A stretch of 64,000 bases of DNA from an uncultured Psychroserpens sp. (GTDB taxonomy: Bacteria; Bacteroidota; Bacteroidia; Flavobacteriales; Flavobacteriaceae). A model generated the notes under the pieces. It saw only the letters and a program-made list of their open reading frames with translations. It made no database searches and was not told where the DNA came from. This document shows, piece by piece, positions 26,958 through 34,734 of this stretch. Both the position numbers and the translations under genes were made by a program. The stretch is from NCBI GenBank assembly GCA_947489585.1, contig CANLEE010000008.1, forward strand, positions 149,615-213,614, written 5' to 3'. Position 1 is the stretch's first letter. The number at the start of each line of letters is the position of its first letter.

Positions 26958-27744
26958 AAAAGTACTTAAAGTACTTTTGATTTTATATGTTATGATAAGC
27001 GCATCACTCTATTTTTTACAAGAAAAACTACTATTCTTACCAACGGTTTTAGAACAAGATTATCAATATGAATTTGCATATCCATTTGAAGAAGCATTCC
27101 TTAGGCCAGCTGAAGATGTGCTTATTAATGCAATACATTTTAAAGTTGAAAACCCGAAAGGGGTTATTTTATATTTTCATGGAAATGCGGGTGATTTGAG
27201 TCGCTGGGGAACTATTGGTGAATTTTTTGTCGCCAAAGATTATGACGTATTTATCATAGATTATCGTACCTATGGAAAGAGTAAAGGTAAGTTAAGTGAA
27301 CAAGCGTTTTATGATGATGCTCAGTATTGTTATGACTACCTTCTGAAACACTATTCTGAAAGTGAGATTACCGTATATGGTCGCTCTCTAGGTACTGGAG
27401 TTTCTACATTTCTCGCTTCAAAAAATAAACCGAAACAATTAATTTTAGAGACACCATATTATAGTATTTTGGATGTGGCGAAACATCGGTTTCCAATATT
27501 TCCAGTTACTGCCTTACTAAAATATAAATTTCCGTCTCATGAATTTATCGTAGATGTGAACTGTCCAATTACCATGTTTCATGGAACAGATGATAGTGTT
27601 GTGCCTTATACTTCGGCAGAAAAATTAAAAGAAGTTGCACCTTCAGATAAAACGAGATTTGTCACCATTGAAGGTGGTGGTCATAATAATTTGGTTGAGT
27701 TTGAGACTTATAGATCTGTTATTGATGCGATTTTAAATAATTAG
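26917..27744 (+). CDS. Membrane-anchored alpha/beta hydrolase, paralogue
   Basis: Second hydrolase of the same type, 275 aa. N-terminal helix about 14-33, then LYFHGNAGDLSRWG (oxyanion loop), IDYRTYGKS, nucleophile GRSLGTG with Ser157, HGTDDSVVP and GGGHNNL with the catalytic His. The start used here is needed to include the basic residues and the membrane helix; it lies inside the previous gene (41-base overlap in another frame), so translation is probably coupled. The pair is likely a tandem duplication with similar but not identical substrates. Confidence 0.88.
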   Translation: MSFIPQNRLRKRLKKVLKVLLILYVMISASLYFLQEKLLFLPTVLEQDYQYEFAYPFEEAFLRPAEDVLINAIHFKVENPKGVILYFHGNAGDLSRWGTIGEFFVAKDYDVFIIDYRTYGKSKGKLSEQAFYDDAQYCYDYLLKHYSESEITVYGRSLGTGVSTFLASKNKPKQLILETPYYSILDVAKHRFPIFPVTALLKYKFPSHEFIVDVNCPITMFHGTDDSVVPYTSAEKLKEVAPSDKTRFVTIEGGGHNNLVEFETYRSVIDAILNN

Positions 27745-27780
27745 ATTTTCCTAATAAAAACACCTTGTATAAGAAGTATA

Positions 27781-27811
27781 AAAAAAGCCCCAGAAATCTC
27801 TGGAGCTTTTT
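27781..27811. terminator. Bidirectional terminator between convergent genes
   Basis: Stem aaaaagc-c-ccaga with tctgg-a-gcttttt around loop aatc, with A and T tracts at the ends. It lies between the plus-strand hydrolase and the minus-strand metalloprotease, so it can end both. Confidence 0.82.
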
Positions 27812-27833
27812 AAATTATTTAAAGGAATAAATC

Positions 27834-30326
27834 TTATCCATTAGGATTCAAGATGGCATCAATACGCTCAAGCGCATCAGCAATATGAATTCTACTCATA
27901 GCATCTCCGCCACGAGCAGATCGTAATTGACTACGTAATGATTTTAATTCAGCTCTAACAACAGCTCTAATATCAGACTGGCTTGTATTAACAGCAGTCG
28001 ATTTCTGATAACCTCCAAATGCAGGTGCTTTACCTTGATTTTTAGCAGTCATTAGATACCCTAATCTATCAATATGAGCACGTTGTAAATTACGTCTGTA
28101 AGTATCAATTCTTTTTCCGGTACGTAACTCACTCCAAATACCTTGTCTAATATCTCTCATCATTTCGGTAAGTGCATAAGCTTCATTGCCATTAAATGTT
28201 TCAGCTTCAGTTAAACGTTGCATTTTACCTAAACTCATAATGTTGTTTAAGGTTCTCACTTGTAATGAACGAACACGATTTACTGAACCAGAATATTCGA
28301 TACGATCAAAGATTGCTTTATCCATTAACCATTCAGGCGTCGTAAATAGATTGTCTTGAATAAACTTCATAGCTCTCTTTTGGTGGTCTTTTGCAACAGG
28401 TGTATACACAGCACCTGGTTGATCTGCAGCTTTATAATGCTCATAGACACCACCAATATTGTTAGAAACATGTCCCATATAACGATTAAATTGAGAAACG
28501 ACATGACCATACATTTCTTGTAAATCATCATAATCTTCTCCGGCTTCAGTTGTCCAACTAATTAAATTTGGAACAATGCGCTTTAGGTTTTTAATTCCGT
28601 AATCACTTGCAAGCATTGCATCGTCCCCTAAATCTTCAGTTTGAGAACTTGGATCATGTACATCACCTACTTGTTGATGACCAAAACGATACATTGGGTC
28701 ACCAGCGTGTGCCATAATCCATTGGTTAAGGATAGGCTTTTCTTCTTCAGCAGTTTTTCCTAAAATAGGTCTATAACCCCAAGAAATAGCATACTTATCA
28801 TAAATACCAATATTTGGCATCAATGCGACACCTTCATCTCCTGGTTGAGCAACATAGTTAAAACGTGCGTAATCCATTATAGATGGCGCAGTACCATATT
28901 CTTGAGTGAATGCTGCGTCACGTAGTTTTTCTACGGGATAGGCAACACTACTTCCCATATTGTGAGGTAACCCTAATGTGTGACCAACTTCATGGGCAGA
29001 AACAAAACGAATTAAACGTCCCATAACTTCATCCTTAAACTGTGGGCTTTGTGCATCTGGATTAATTGCAGCAGTTTGAACAAAGAACCAACCACGTAAT
29101 AAAGACATGACATTATGATACCAATTGATATCACTTTCTAAAATTTCTCCTGTTCTTGGATCACTTACATGAGGTCCATTAGCATTTGGAATAGGAGATG
29201 CCAAATAACGTACAACTGAATAGCGAACGTCCTCTGGAGTCCATTCTGGATCTTCTTCAACGCTTGGCGGATCTTTTGCTATAATAGCATCTTTAAATCC
29301 AGCAGCTTCAAAAGCGACTTGCCAATCTTCAATACCTTGTTTGATATATTTACGCCATTTTTCTGGAGTAGCTCTATCTACATAGTACACAATTTGTTTT
29401 TTAGGAACTACTAATTCTCCACGATTAAATTTGGCAATATCTTCATCTTTAACTTCTAATCTCCATCGGTCTAAAAAGGTAAGAGATTTACTTTTTTGAT
29501 CTTCTAAACCATAATCTGTTTGGCTTCTAGCAAACCACCCAACACGTTCATCGAAATAACGACGTTTCATTAGGTTATCTGGTAATAAAATCATTGAATT
29601 ATTAATTTCAATAGAAATACTTCCTGTACTAAAATTAGATGGAGGTGTTCCAGCAGCATATGTTTTTACATGTCTTGCTTCAATATTTCTAGGGTAACTT
29701 TTAATATTTTCTATAAACGATTTATCGCTTTCAAGTCGCGTGACTTTAAAAGGACGTCTTCTAAATTGAGGTAAGCCTAAAGATTTTACGTCTTTTTGAA
29801 ATAAAGGCGAAGCGTCAATTACAGTACTTGTTGAGTCTTTACTATAGGCTTTAATTGGAAAGGTATACAGAACCGGTTCAAAATTAGAATTTGCTACGGC
29901 TTCATTAACAGGAAGAGAATCTGCAGCTACTACATTGTATGATACAACGCGAAGAATAACTTTTTTCCCTTTTTTCTGCCAACGTAATACTTGCTCATTT
30001 TGTTTTCCTCCACCAAAGCCTAATCCGCTTGCAGTTTTAGAAATACGTGTTACCATAAGCATTTCTCTATCAAAAAGAGAATCAGGTATTTCATAATAGT
30101 ATTTATCATCTAAGGTATGAACTGTAAATAACCCTTCATCACTTTTTGCATCTTTGGTAATGACTTTGTCGTAAGGTTTTGGGTCGTTTTTTCCAGGCTT
30201 CTTTGCCGGTGGTTTAGCAGCGGTAGTCGCTGCTTTTGATTTATTTGCTTTTTTTGTTGTTGAACATGAGACAGCAACAAAAAATACGGAAACTACAAGA
30301 AGTAGTTTAATAGAAATGTGTTTCAA
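27834..30326 (-). CDS. Zinc-dependent metalloprotease lipoprotein (DUF5117/DUF4953 type)
   Basis: Large extracytoplasmic metalloprotease of 830 aa. Lipobox Cys21 (FVAVSCSTTKK), then a low-complexity Lys/Ala/Pro linker to about 50. The central catalytic domain has HEVGHTLGLPH with His445, Glu446, His449 and His455 as metzincin-like ligands, followed further on by a SIMDYARFNYV Met-turn. Upstream parts (about 60-310) match the DUF5117-like region and the C-terminal part the helical DUF4953-like region. Substrates unknown; probably digests proteins at the cell surface. It is flanked by terminators at its 3' end and stands as a single-gene unit. Confidence 0.93.
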   Translation of the reverse strand: MKHISIKLLLVVSVFFVAVSCSTTKKANKSKAATTAAKPPAKKPGKNDPKPYDKVITKDAKSDEGLFTVHTLDDKYYYEIPDSLFDREMLMVTRISKTASGLGFGGGKQNEQVLRWQKKGKKVILRVVSYNVVAADSLPVNEAVANSNFEPVLYTFPIKAYSKDSTSTVIDASPLFQKDVKSLGLPQFRRRPFKVTRLESDKSFIENIKSYPRNIEARHVKTYAAGTPPSNFSTGSISIEINNSMILLPDNLMKRRYFDERVGWFARSQTDYGLEDQKSKSLTFLDRWRLEVKDEDIAKFNRGELVVPKKQIVYYVDRATPEKWRKYIKQGIEDWQVAFEAAGFKDAIIAKDPPSVEEDPEWTPEDVRYSVVRYLASPIPNANGPHVSDPRTGEILESDINWYHNVMSLLRGWFFVQTAAINPDAQSPQFKDEVMGRLIRFVSAHEVGHTLGLPHNMGSSVAYPVEKLRDAAFTQEYGTAPSIMDYARFNYVAQPGDEGVALMPNIGIYDKYAISWGYRPILGKTAEEEKPILNQWIMAHAGDPMYRFGHQQVGDVHDPSSQTEDLGDDAMLASDYGIKNLKRIVPNLISWTTEAGEDYDDLQEMYGHVVSQFNRYMGHVSNNIGGVYEHYKAADQPGAVYTPVAKDHQKRAMKFIQDNLFTTPEWLMDKAIFDRIEYSGSVNRVRSLQVRTLNNIMSLGKMQRLTEAETFNGNEAYALTEMMRDIRQGIWSELRTGKRIDTYRRNLQRAHIDRLGYLMTAKNQGKAPAFGGYQKSTAVNTSQSDIRAVVRAELKSLRSQLRSARGGDAMSRIHIADALERIDAILNPNG

Positions 30327-30434
30327 TGTGGTTGATTTTTAAATTAGTCTCCTAAAGTAAGAAATCTAAAAGAGTGGTGAAAAATATCATAAGGTTTTAA
30401 TACTATTTTAACTTAAATAAGCGTAGTGTTTAAA

Positions 30435-30467
30435 ACAAAAAAGCCACTATTAAAAGTGGCCTTTTGT
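30435..30467 (-). terminator. Intrinsic terminator after the diheme cytochrome-like gene
   Basis: Stem gccact/agtggc within wider acaaaa/ttttgt pairing, loop attaaa. It lies 20 bases past the stop codon of the minus-strand gene; T tract present on that strand. Confidence 0.82.
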
Positions 30468-30486
30468 ATGCAATTAAGATATGATT

Positions 30487-31743
30487 TTATTCTAGTGTAT
30501 CTAAATATTCTAATAATAGTTCAACACCTTCATCATGAATAATAGTTGTTCCGTTTAAGGGCATACTAAAACCTTGATTGTAGTTTGAAATTCTATTTAT
30601 AATACTCATTCTTCTAGGTGCAATTTGAGAATCATCAAGAGACCTTTCGTAATCTAATCTTAATGTTGATTGAAATTCACAGAAACCACCTTCGATATGG
30701 CAATGGGCACATTGGATGTCAAAATATGCTCTAGCACGCTCTTCTAATGTATAATTGAGTTCATCATTCCATCTTGGTAAAACGCTAACTGTTGAAGGGT
30801 CTGTTAAGCCATCAAGAAGCTCACTGTCAATTAAATCTTGCAATTGGTTAACACCATCTACACTAAAATTAAGTGTTCGCATTTTTGGTCCGATAGGTGT
30901 TTTGTCACTACCAATTCTATGACATGAAAAACAATCAGTATCAGAAGGTATTTGATAATTAATGTTATTAGTTTCACCATCAACATCAATCCAAGTTACA
31001 GGAACGACACTTCCGTTTAAGTCTAAAACAGCATCAGTTTGTGTATCATTCCATTTGTAATCTCCAGTTTCCCAAGACCCATTAATTTTAATAAGAATTC
31101 TAGTTTCAATAATATGTTGACCTAGAGATACATCGCGATCATCATTATTGTAATAAAATGTTTTTGCAATTAATGTATTGTCAGGATATAATGGTAAACC
31201 GTCACCGTCGTAAGTCATTTTTTCACCTAGAGGTAGCACTATAAAACGCTGTTTGTATGAATAATCTGAAAATAAGGGTGTGTTTAAATCGTATTCAAAC
31301 GCATAAGGAGTTACTTGCAAATCATCAAGATTACCAACAAATAAGTTTAACTCAGAAAGTGTTGGTAAGAACTCAGGAATCACAAATGGTGCTGACGTGG
31401 TAAAACTAAGTACATCTGTATACATACTTACATTTGTTTCAGAACAAACCGTTTGTACATAAACATCATATGTTGTATTTGCATCTAATCCAGTAAGAAC
31501 TATACTTGTATTCGTTTCAGAAATTAGTGTTCCGCTGCCAAGTGCAAATCCAGAAATTCCATATTCCAAGATATAAGACCCAATTAGGTCAGTGTCATTC
31601 CAAGATATAGTTGCAGAATTATTAGTTACTGTATTAGCAGATATATTTGTCACAGTATCACAAGCTGCAACTAAATCATCATCATTGTTACATGCAAACA
31701 CAAAAAGTGCTAACATGAAAAGTAGACCAGTTTTTTTTAACAT
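30487..31743 (-). CDS. Fibronectin III-diheme cytochrome c-like lipoprotein (SO2930/TIGR03806 type)
   Basis: Predicted surface lipoprotein of 418 aa. Lipobox Cys18 (ALFVFACNNDDD). A fibronectin type III domain spans about 28-118 (SATISWNDTD, LTGLDANTTYDVYVQTVC). The rest matches SO2930-like diheme c-type cytochromes: LSELNLFVG, then YDLNTPLFSDYSYKQRF, a first heme site C271-FS-C274-H275 and a second C345-AH-C348-H349. Met residues in GPKMRTL and FSMPLNG are candidate axial ligands. Probable role is extracytoplasmic electron transfer. The N-terminal fibronectin fusion is unusual to my knowledge. It needs cytochrome c maturation, which is not encoded in this window. Confidence 0.82.
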   Translation of the reverse strand: MLKKTGLLFMLALFVFACNNDDDLVAACDTVTNISANTVTNNSATISWNDTDLIGSYILEYGISGFALGSGTLISETNTSIVLTGLDANTTYDVYVQTVCSETNVSMYTDVLSFTTSAPFVIPEFLPTLSELNLFVGNLDDLQVTPYAFEYDLNTPLFSDYSYKQRFIVLPLGEKMTYDGDGLPLYPDNTLIAKTFYYNNDDRDVSLGQHIIETRILIKINGSWETGDYKWNDTQTDAVLDLNGSVVPVTWIDVDGETNNINYQIPSDTDCFSCHRIGSDKTPIGPKMRTLNFSVDGVNQLQDLIDSELLDGLTDPSTVSVLPRWNDELNYTLEERARAYFDIQCAHCHIEGGFCEFQSTLRLDYERSLDDSQIAPRRMSIINRISNYNQGFSMPLNGTTIIHDEGVELLLEYLDTLE

Positions 31744-31849
31744 TTGGGTTGTTTTTCTGATTAATAGCTGACCACGAATGTAATAAAAATCTTTTTTAAC
31801 AAAACAATAAATCGTTATGAAGTCGGTTTTTACCTTTGAAATAGTGTTA

Positions 31850-34474
31850 TTAATTTATAACTATTTGTTTAGACGTAAGTTGTTTCCCATTTTCAATGCT
31901 TATGAAATAGTTTCCTGCAGATACATTTTTGTCAATAACCCAAGATATTTCATTCAAACCAATGTGAATTCCTCCTTCATAAATCATATGCACTTTTTGA
32001 CCTAATGCATTGTAGAAATTAAGTTGAATGTTATCCAATGCTTTTTTAGAATCAATTCGAATATGTAATGCATTGGATTGGTTTGACGGATTTGGATATA
32101 CCTCAAAACTAGATGTTACGATATCAAAGGGTTCTACGGAAAGTGAACTTGCTAAGTCTCTTTGGTGTATACCATGACCATGAGTAGCAATTCTAACCTT
32201 ATTATTGGCAGGTGATAAGTTTAAGTCATAAACCATTACAGCTTCAGGTAAGCCTTCACTAAAATCGTCCCAAGTGTTTCCTCCATTTTCAGAAAAGTAC
32301 ACACCAAGATCATTTCCAACGTAAACATGATCTGAATTAAAAGGATCGATTAATACGGTATTTGTTGGTAAATCTGGAAGTCCGTTATCAATCGCATTCC
32401 ATATATTACCGCCATCTATAGTTTTGTATACATGGTTACTCCCAAAACCTGAAAATGTAGCATAGATTATATTTTCATTATTAGGATCAAATTCAATGTC
32501 TTTTGCTATTCTATCAGGTAAACCATTTAAAGTTGTAAATGTTTGACCTCCATCAATAGATTTCATGATTTTAGCAGTACCAGTCAGTCCAACTAACGGA
32601 ATTACTGCGGTTGAAACATAAATAATGTCAGCATTAGTAGGTGACACAGCAATCTTCGTGACTGCATTGGAGCCATCAATTGGGCCAAAGGAAACAGGTG
32701 TCCAACTTGAAGCATTATCTATTGAGCGATATATTCCTGTAGAACCTGCATATATAATGTCGTTATTGGAAGGTGCTATTTCGTATGGCGCAGAAAAAGT
32801 TGTGTAATCGTTGGCAAGTAGAGTGGGTCTTACGTTTGCTGGGAATGAAGCACCACCGTCTGTTGATCTAAACATGTTTAATCCTTGGGCAGAGCCAAAA
32901 ACAATTTGATCATTGTCTGGACGAATAGAAGCCGACATGCCATCTCCTCCTAATGTTCTTTCCCATGACGGTAGACCACGATATATATATGTTGCATTAT
33001 CTTGCGCTCCAGCTATAATAAAATTTGGATCAGTAGTTGAGCTAGCCATGTTTGCATAAAATTGAGTGGTTTGTAAGCCGCCGTTATTTGTTACAAATGT
33101 TTCTCCATTATCTGTGGAAGAAAAGACACCGCCATCTGTAGCAAAAAACACTTTATTTGCTACAAGAGGGTGATAATACACAGCATGAATATCTCCATGA
33201 ATGTAATTACTACCGCCTTCTGGTGTGTCAACTGAAATTACTCCAAATTCCCATGTTGTCCAGTCTGATTTTTTTATAAAATTGGCTCCTGTATCTGTCG
33301 ATTTCCATGCATCAACACCTACATTTATAATTTCAGAGGCATTATTAGGATTGATCGCAATATCGTGAGAATACCATCCTTGAAATTGTGCAATATTCTG
33401 ATTGTTAATTCGATTCCAGTTGGTTCCGCCATTAATTGATTTGTAAATACCAGCTGGCGTTGTGGCAGCAGTATTGAAAAAGCCTACTTGAATTGATGCA
33501 TATATAGTGTTAGAGTTTGTTGGGTCGATACTTAATTTCGCATTTCCTGACCAAGCAGTTAGTAATCCTGGATCTAGAAGCTCTGTAAATGAATCACCAC
33601 CATTAGTCGATTTAAAAATACCGCTTAGATTTGGAGCTAAATTAGTGTTAAAATTTCCTTGAGAGACATAAAGGATATTTGTGTTATTTGGATCTATTTC
33701 TATATCAATACAATTTGGCTGATTAAATACTAAGGTCCATGAGCCGCCAGAATCGGTAGTTCTGTATACCCCATCTGATGTTGCCGCAAATATAATTGAA
33801 GTATCCGAGGGATTAATCTCAATATCAGAAACACCCTTTAATTCATTTTCATTAAAAACTAATTCATGTGACCACGTATTTCCAGCATCTACAGACTTTA
33901 GTATTCCAATTCCATAAGTCCCTCGTGTGAGCCTGAGTTCGGTGCCTGGTTGCGCAAAGCCAGAGCCATAGACCTCCCCTGTGCCAATATACATTGTATC
34001 TGCATCATTAGGATCTATGGCTATACTTGCTACACCTAAAACTGGAAACCCGGTTTCGATATATTCCCAAGCATTTATGCCAATACCTTGCGTAGTGGTT
34101 TTCCACAATCCTCCGCTAGCAGAACCAGCGAAAATAATATCAGGGTCTGTAGGATGAAATGCTAAACATAAAGTTCTACCTCCAATATTTTGAGGGCCTA
34201 AACTTTCCCATTGACCAACATTTAATGACGAACGCTGTTCATGACTTATTCGTTTTTCTTCATATGCGTCAAGGTATTTGGAAACAGAAATTGTCTCATA
34301 TGGATAAGAACGTTCTAAAGACCAAATATCCATGCTTTTTCCTGCGCCAGATGTTTTAATTGGCTTATTGTTAGTGTTTTGATGAATGGTTGGTTTAAGC
34401 TGTAATGTGATTAGCGCAAATATAGCGGCACATAATATTATAAGCCCTAACTTAATTTTAGTAGTTGATTTCAT
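31850..34474 (-). CDS. T9SS-secreted VPS10/BNR-type beta-propeller protein, copy 1
   Basis: Exported protein of 874 aa. N-terminal hydrophobic signal (about 8-27), then a short conserved spacer (SGAGKSMDIWSLERSYP). Residues about 85-770 are Asp-box/sortilin-like beta-propeller repeats: many GLWKTT-, GIFKSTNGG-, (V)YKTIDGGNIWN- and VYFSENGG-type blades with DP(N/T)(N/D)(S/P) turns. The last ~85 residues are a type A T9SS sorting domain (FEVYPNPSNQSN, LGQKV, GNYFISIENG, SKQIVIN). No active-site motif seen; likely carbohydrate or protein binding, or a hydrolase of an unrecognised kind. It is a tandem paralogue of the 864-aa protein next to it, and the two share an almost identical 3' block. Confidence 0.9.
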   Translation of the reverse strand: MKSTTKIKLGLIILCAAIFALITLQLKPTIHQNTNNKPIKTSGAGKSMDIWSLERSYPYETISVSKYLDAYEEKRISHEQRSSLNVGQWESLGPQNIGGRTLCLAFHPTDPDIIFAGSASGGLWKTTTQGIGINAWEYIETGFPVLGVASIAIDPNDADTMYIGTGEVYGSGFAQPGTELRLTRGTYGIGILKSVDAGNTWSHELVFNENELKGVSDIEINPSDTSIIFAATSDGVYRTTDSGGSWTLVFNQPNCIDIEIDPNNTNILYVSQGNFNTNLAPNLSGIFKSTNGGDSFTELLDPGLLTAWSGNAKLSIDPTNSNTIYASIQVGFFNTAATTPAGIYKSINGGTNWNRINNQNIAQFQGWYSHDIAINPNNASEIINVGVDAWKSTDTGANFIKKSDWTTWEFGVISVDTPEGGSNYIHGDIHAVYYHPLVANKVFFATDGGVFSSTDNGETFVTNNGGLQTTQFYANMASSTTDPNFIIAGAQDNATYIYRGLPSWERTLGGDGMSASIRPDNDQIVFGSAQGLNMFRSTDGGASFPANVRPTLLANDYTTFSAPYEIAPSNNDIIYAGSTGIYRSIDNASSWTPVSFGPIDGSNAVTKIAVSPTNADIIYVSTAVIPLVGLTGTAKIMKSIDGGQTFTTLNGLPDRIAKDIEFDPNNENIIYATFSGFGSNHVYKTIDGGNIWNAIDNGLPDLPTNTVLIDPFNSDHVYVGNDLGVYFSENGGNTWDDFSEGLPEAVMVYDLNLSPANNKVRIATHGHGIHQRDLASSLSVEPFDIVTSSFEVYPNPSNQSNALHIRIDSKKALDNIQLNFYNALGQKVHMIYEGGIHIGLNEISWVIDKNVSAGNYFISIENGKQLTSKQIVIN
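31881..32405 (-). repeat. Near-identical 3' block, copy 1
   Basis: A block of about 525 bases coding for the last propeller blade and the sorting domain. It matches 34766-35290 with only four differences counted by eye (offset 2885, no gaps). On both sides the two genes diverge quickly to about three-quarters to four-fifths identity. Confidence 0.9.
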
Positions 34475-34734
34475 AGCAAAGATTAATTTTTTTTTTTAAA
34501 CAAGTTAAGTTGCTAAATAATCAATGGATTGTTATTTGATTTGAAACACTTATAATAAGCATCGAAATGCTTATGTATTGAAGCGAAATAATTTTGCATC
34601 GTTAAAGCTATTCTATTAGATTGATTCAAAATATTATAGGCCTAATTATGAAGATGCTGTAAACGCTAAAAGGTTCCGTCTTTTATCAAAATATTAAATT
34701 GCTATGAAGTTAGTTTTGTCTTTAAAAAAAGAAA

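Noticed and set aside
34555..34574. Hairpin ataagcat-cgaa-atgcttat between the propeller genes as a terminator
   Set aside because: The stem is good but there is no T tract on either strand, so termination is not supported.
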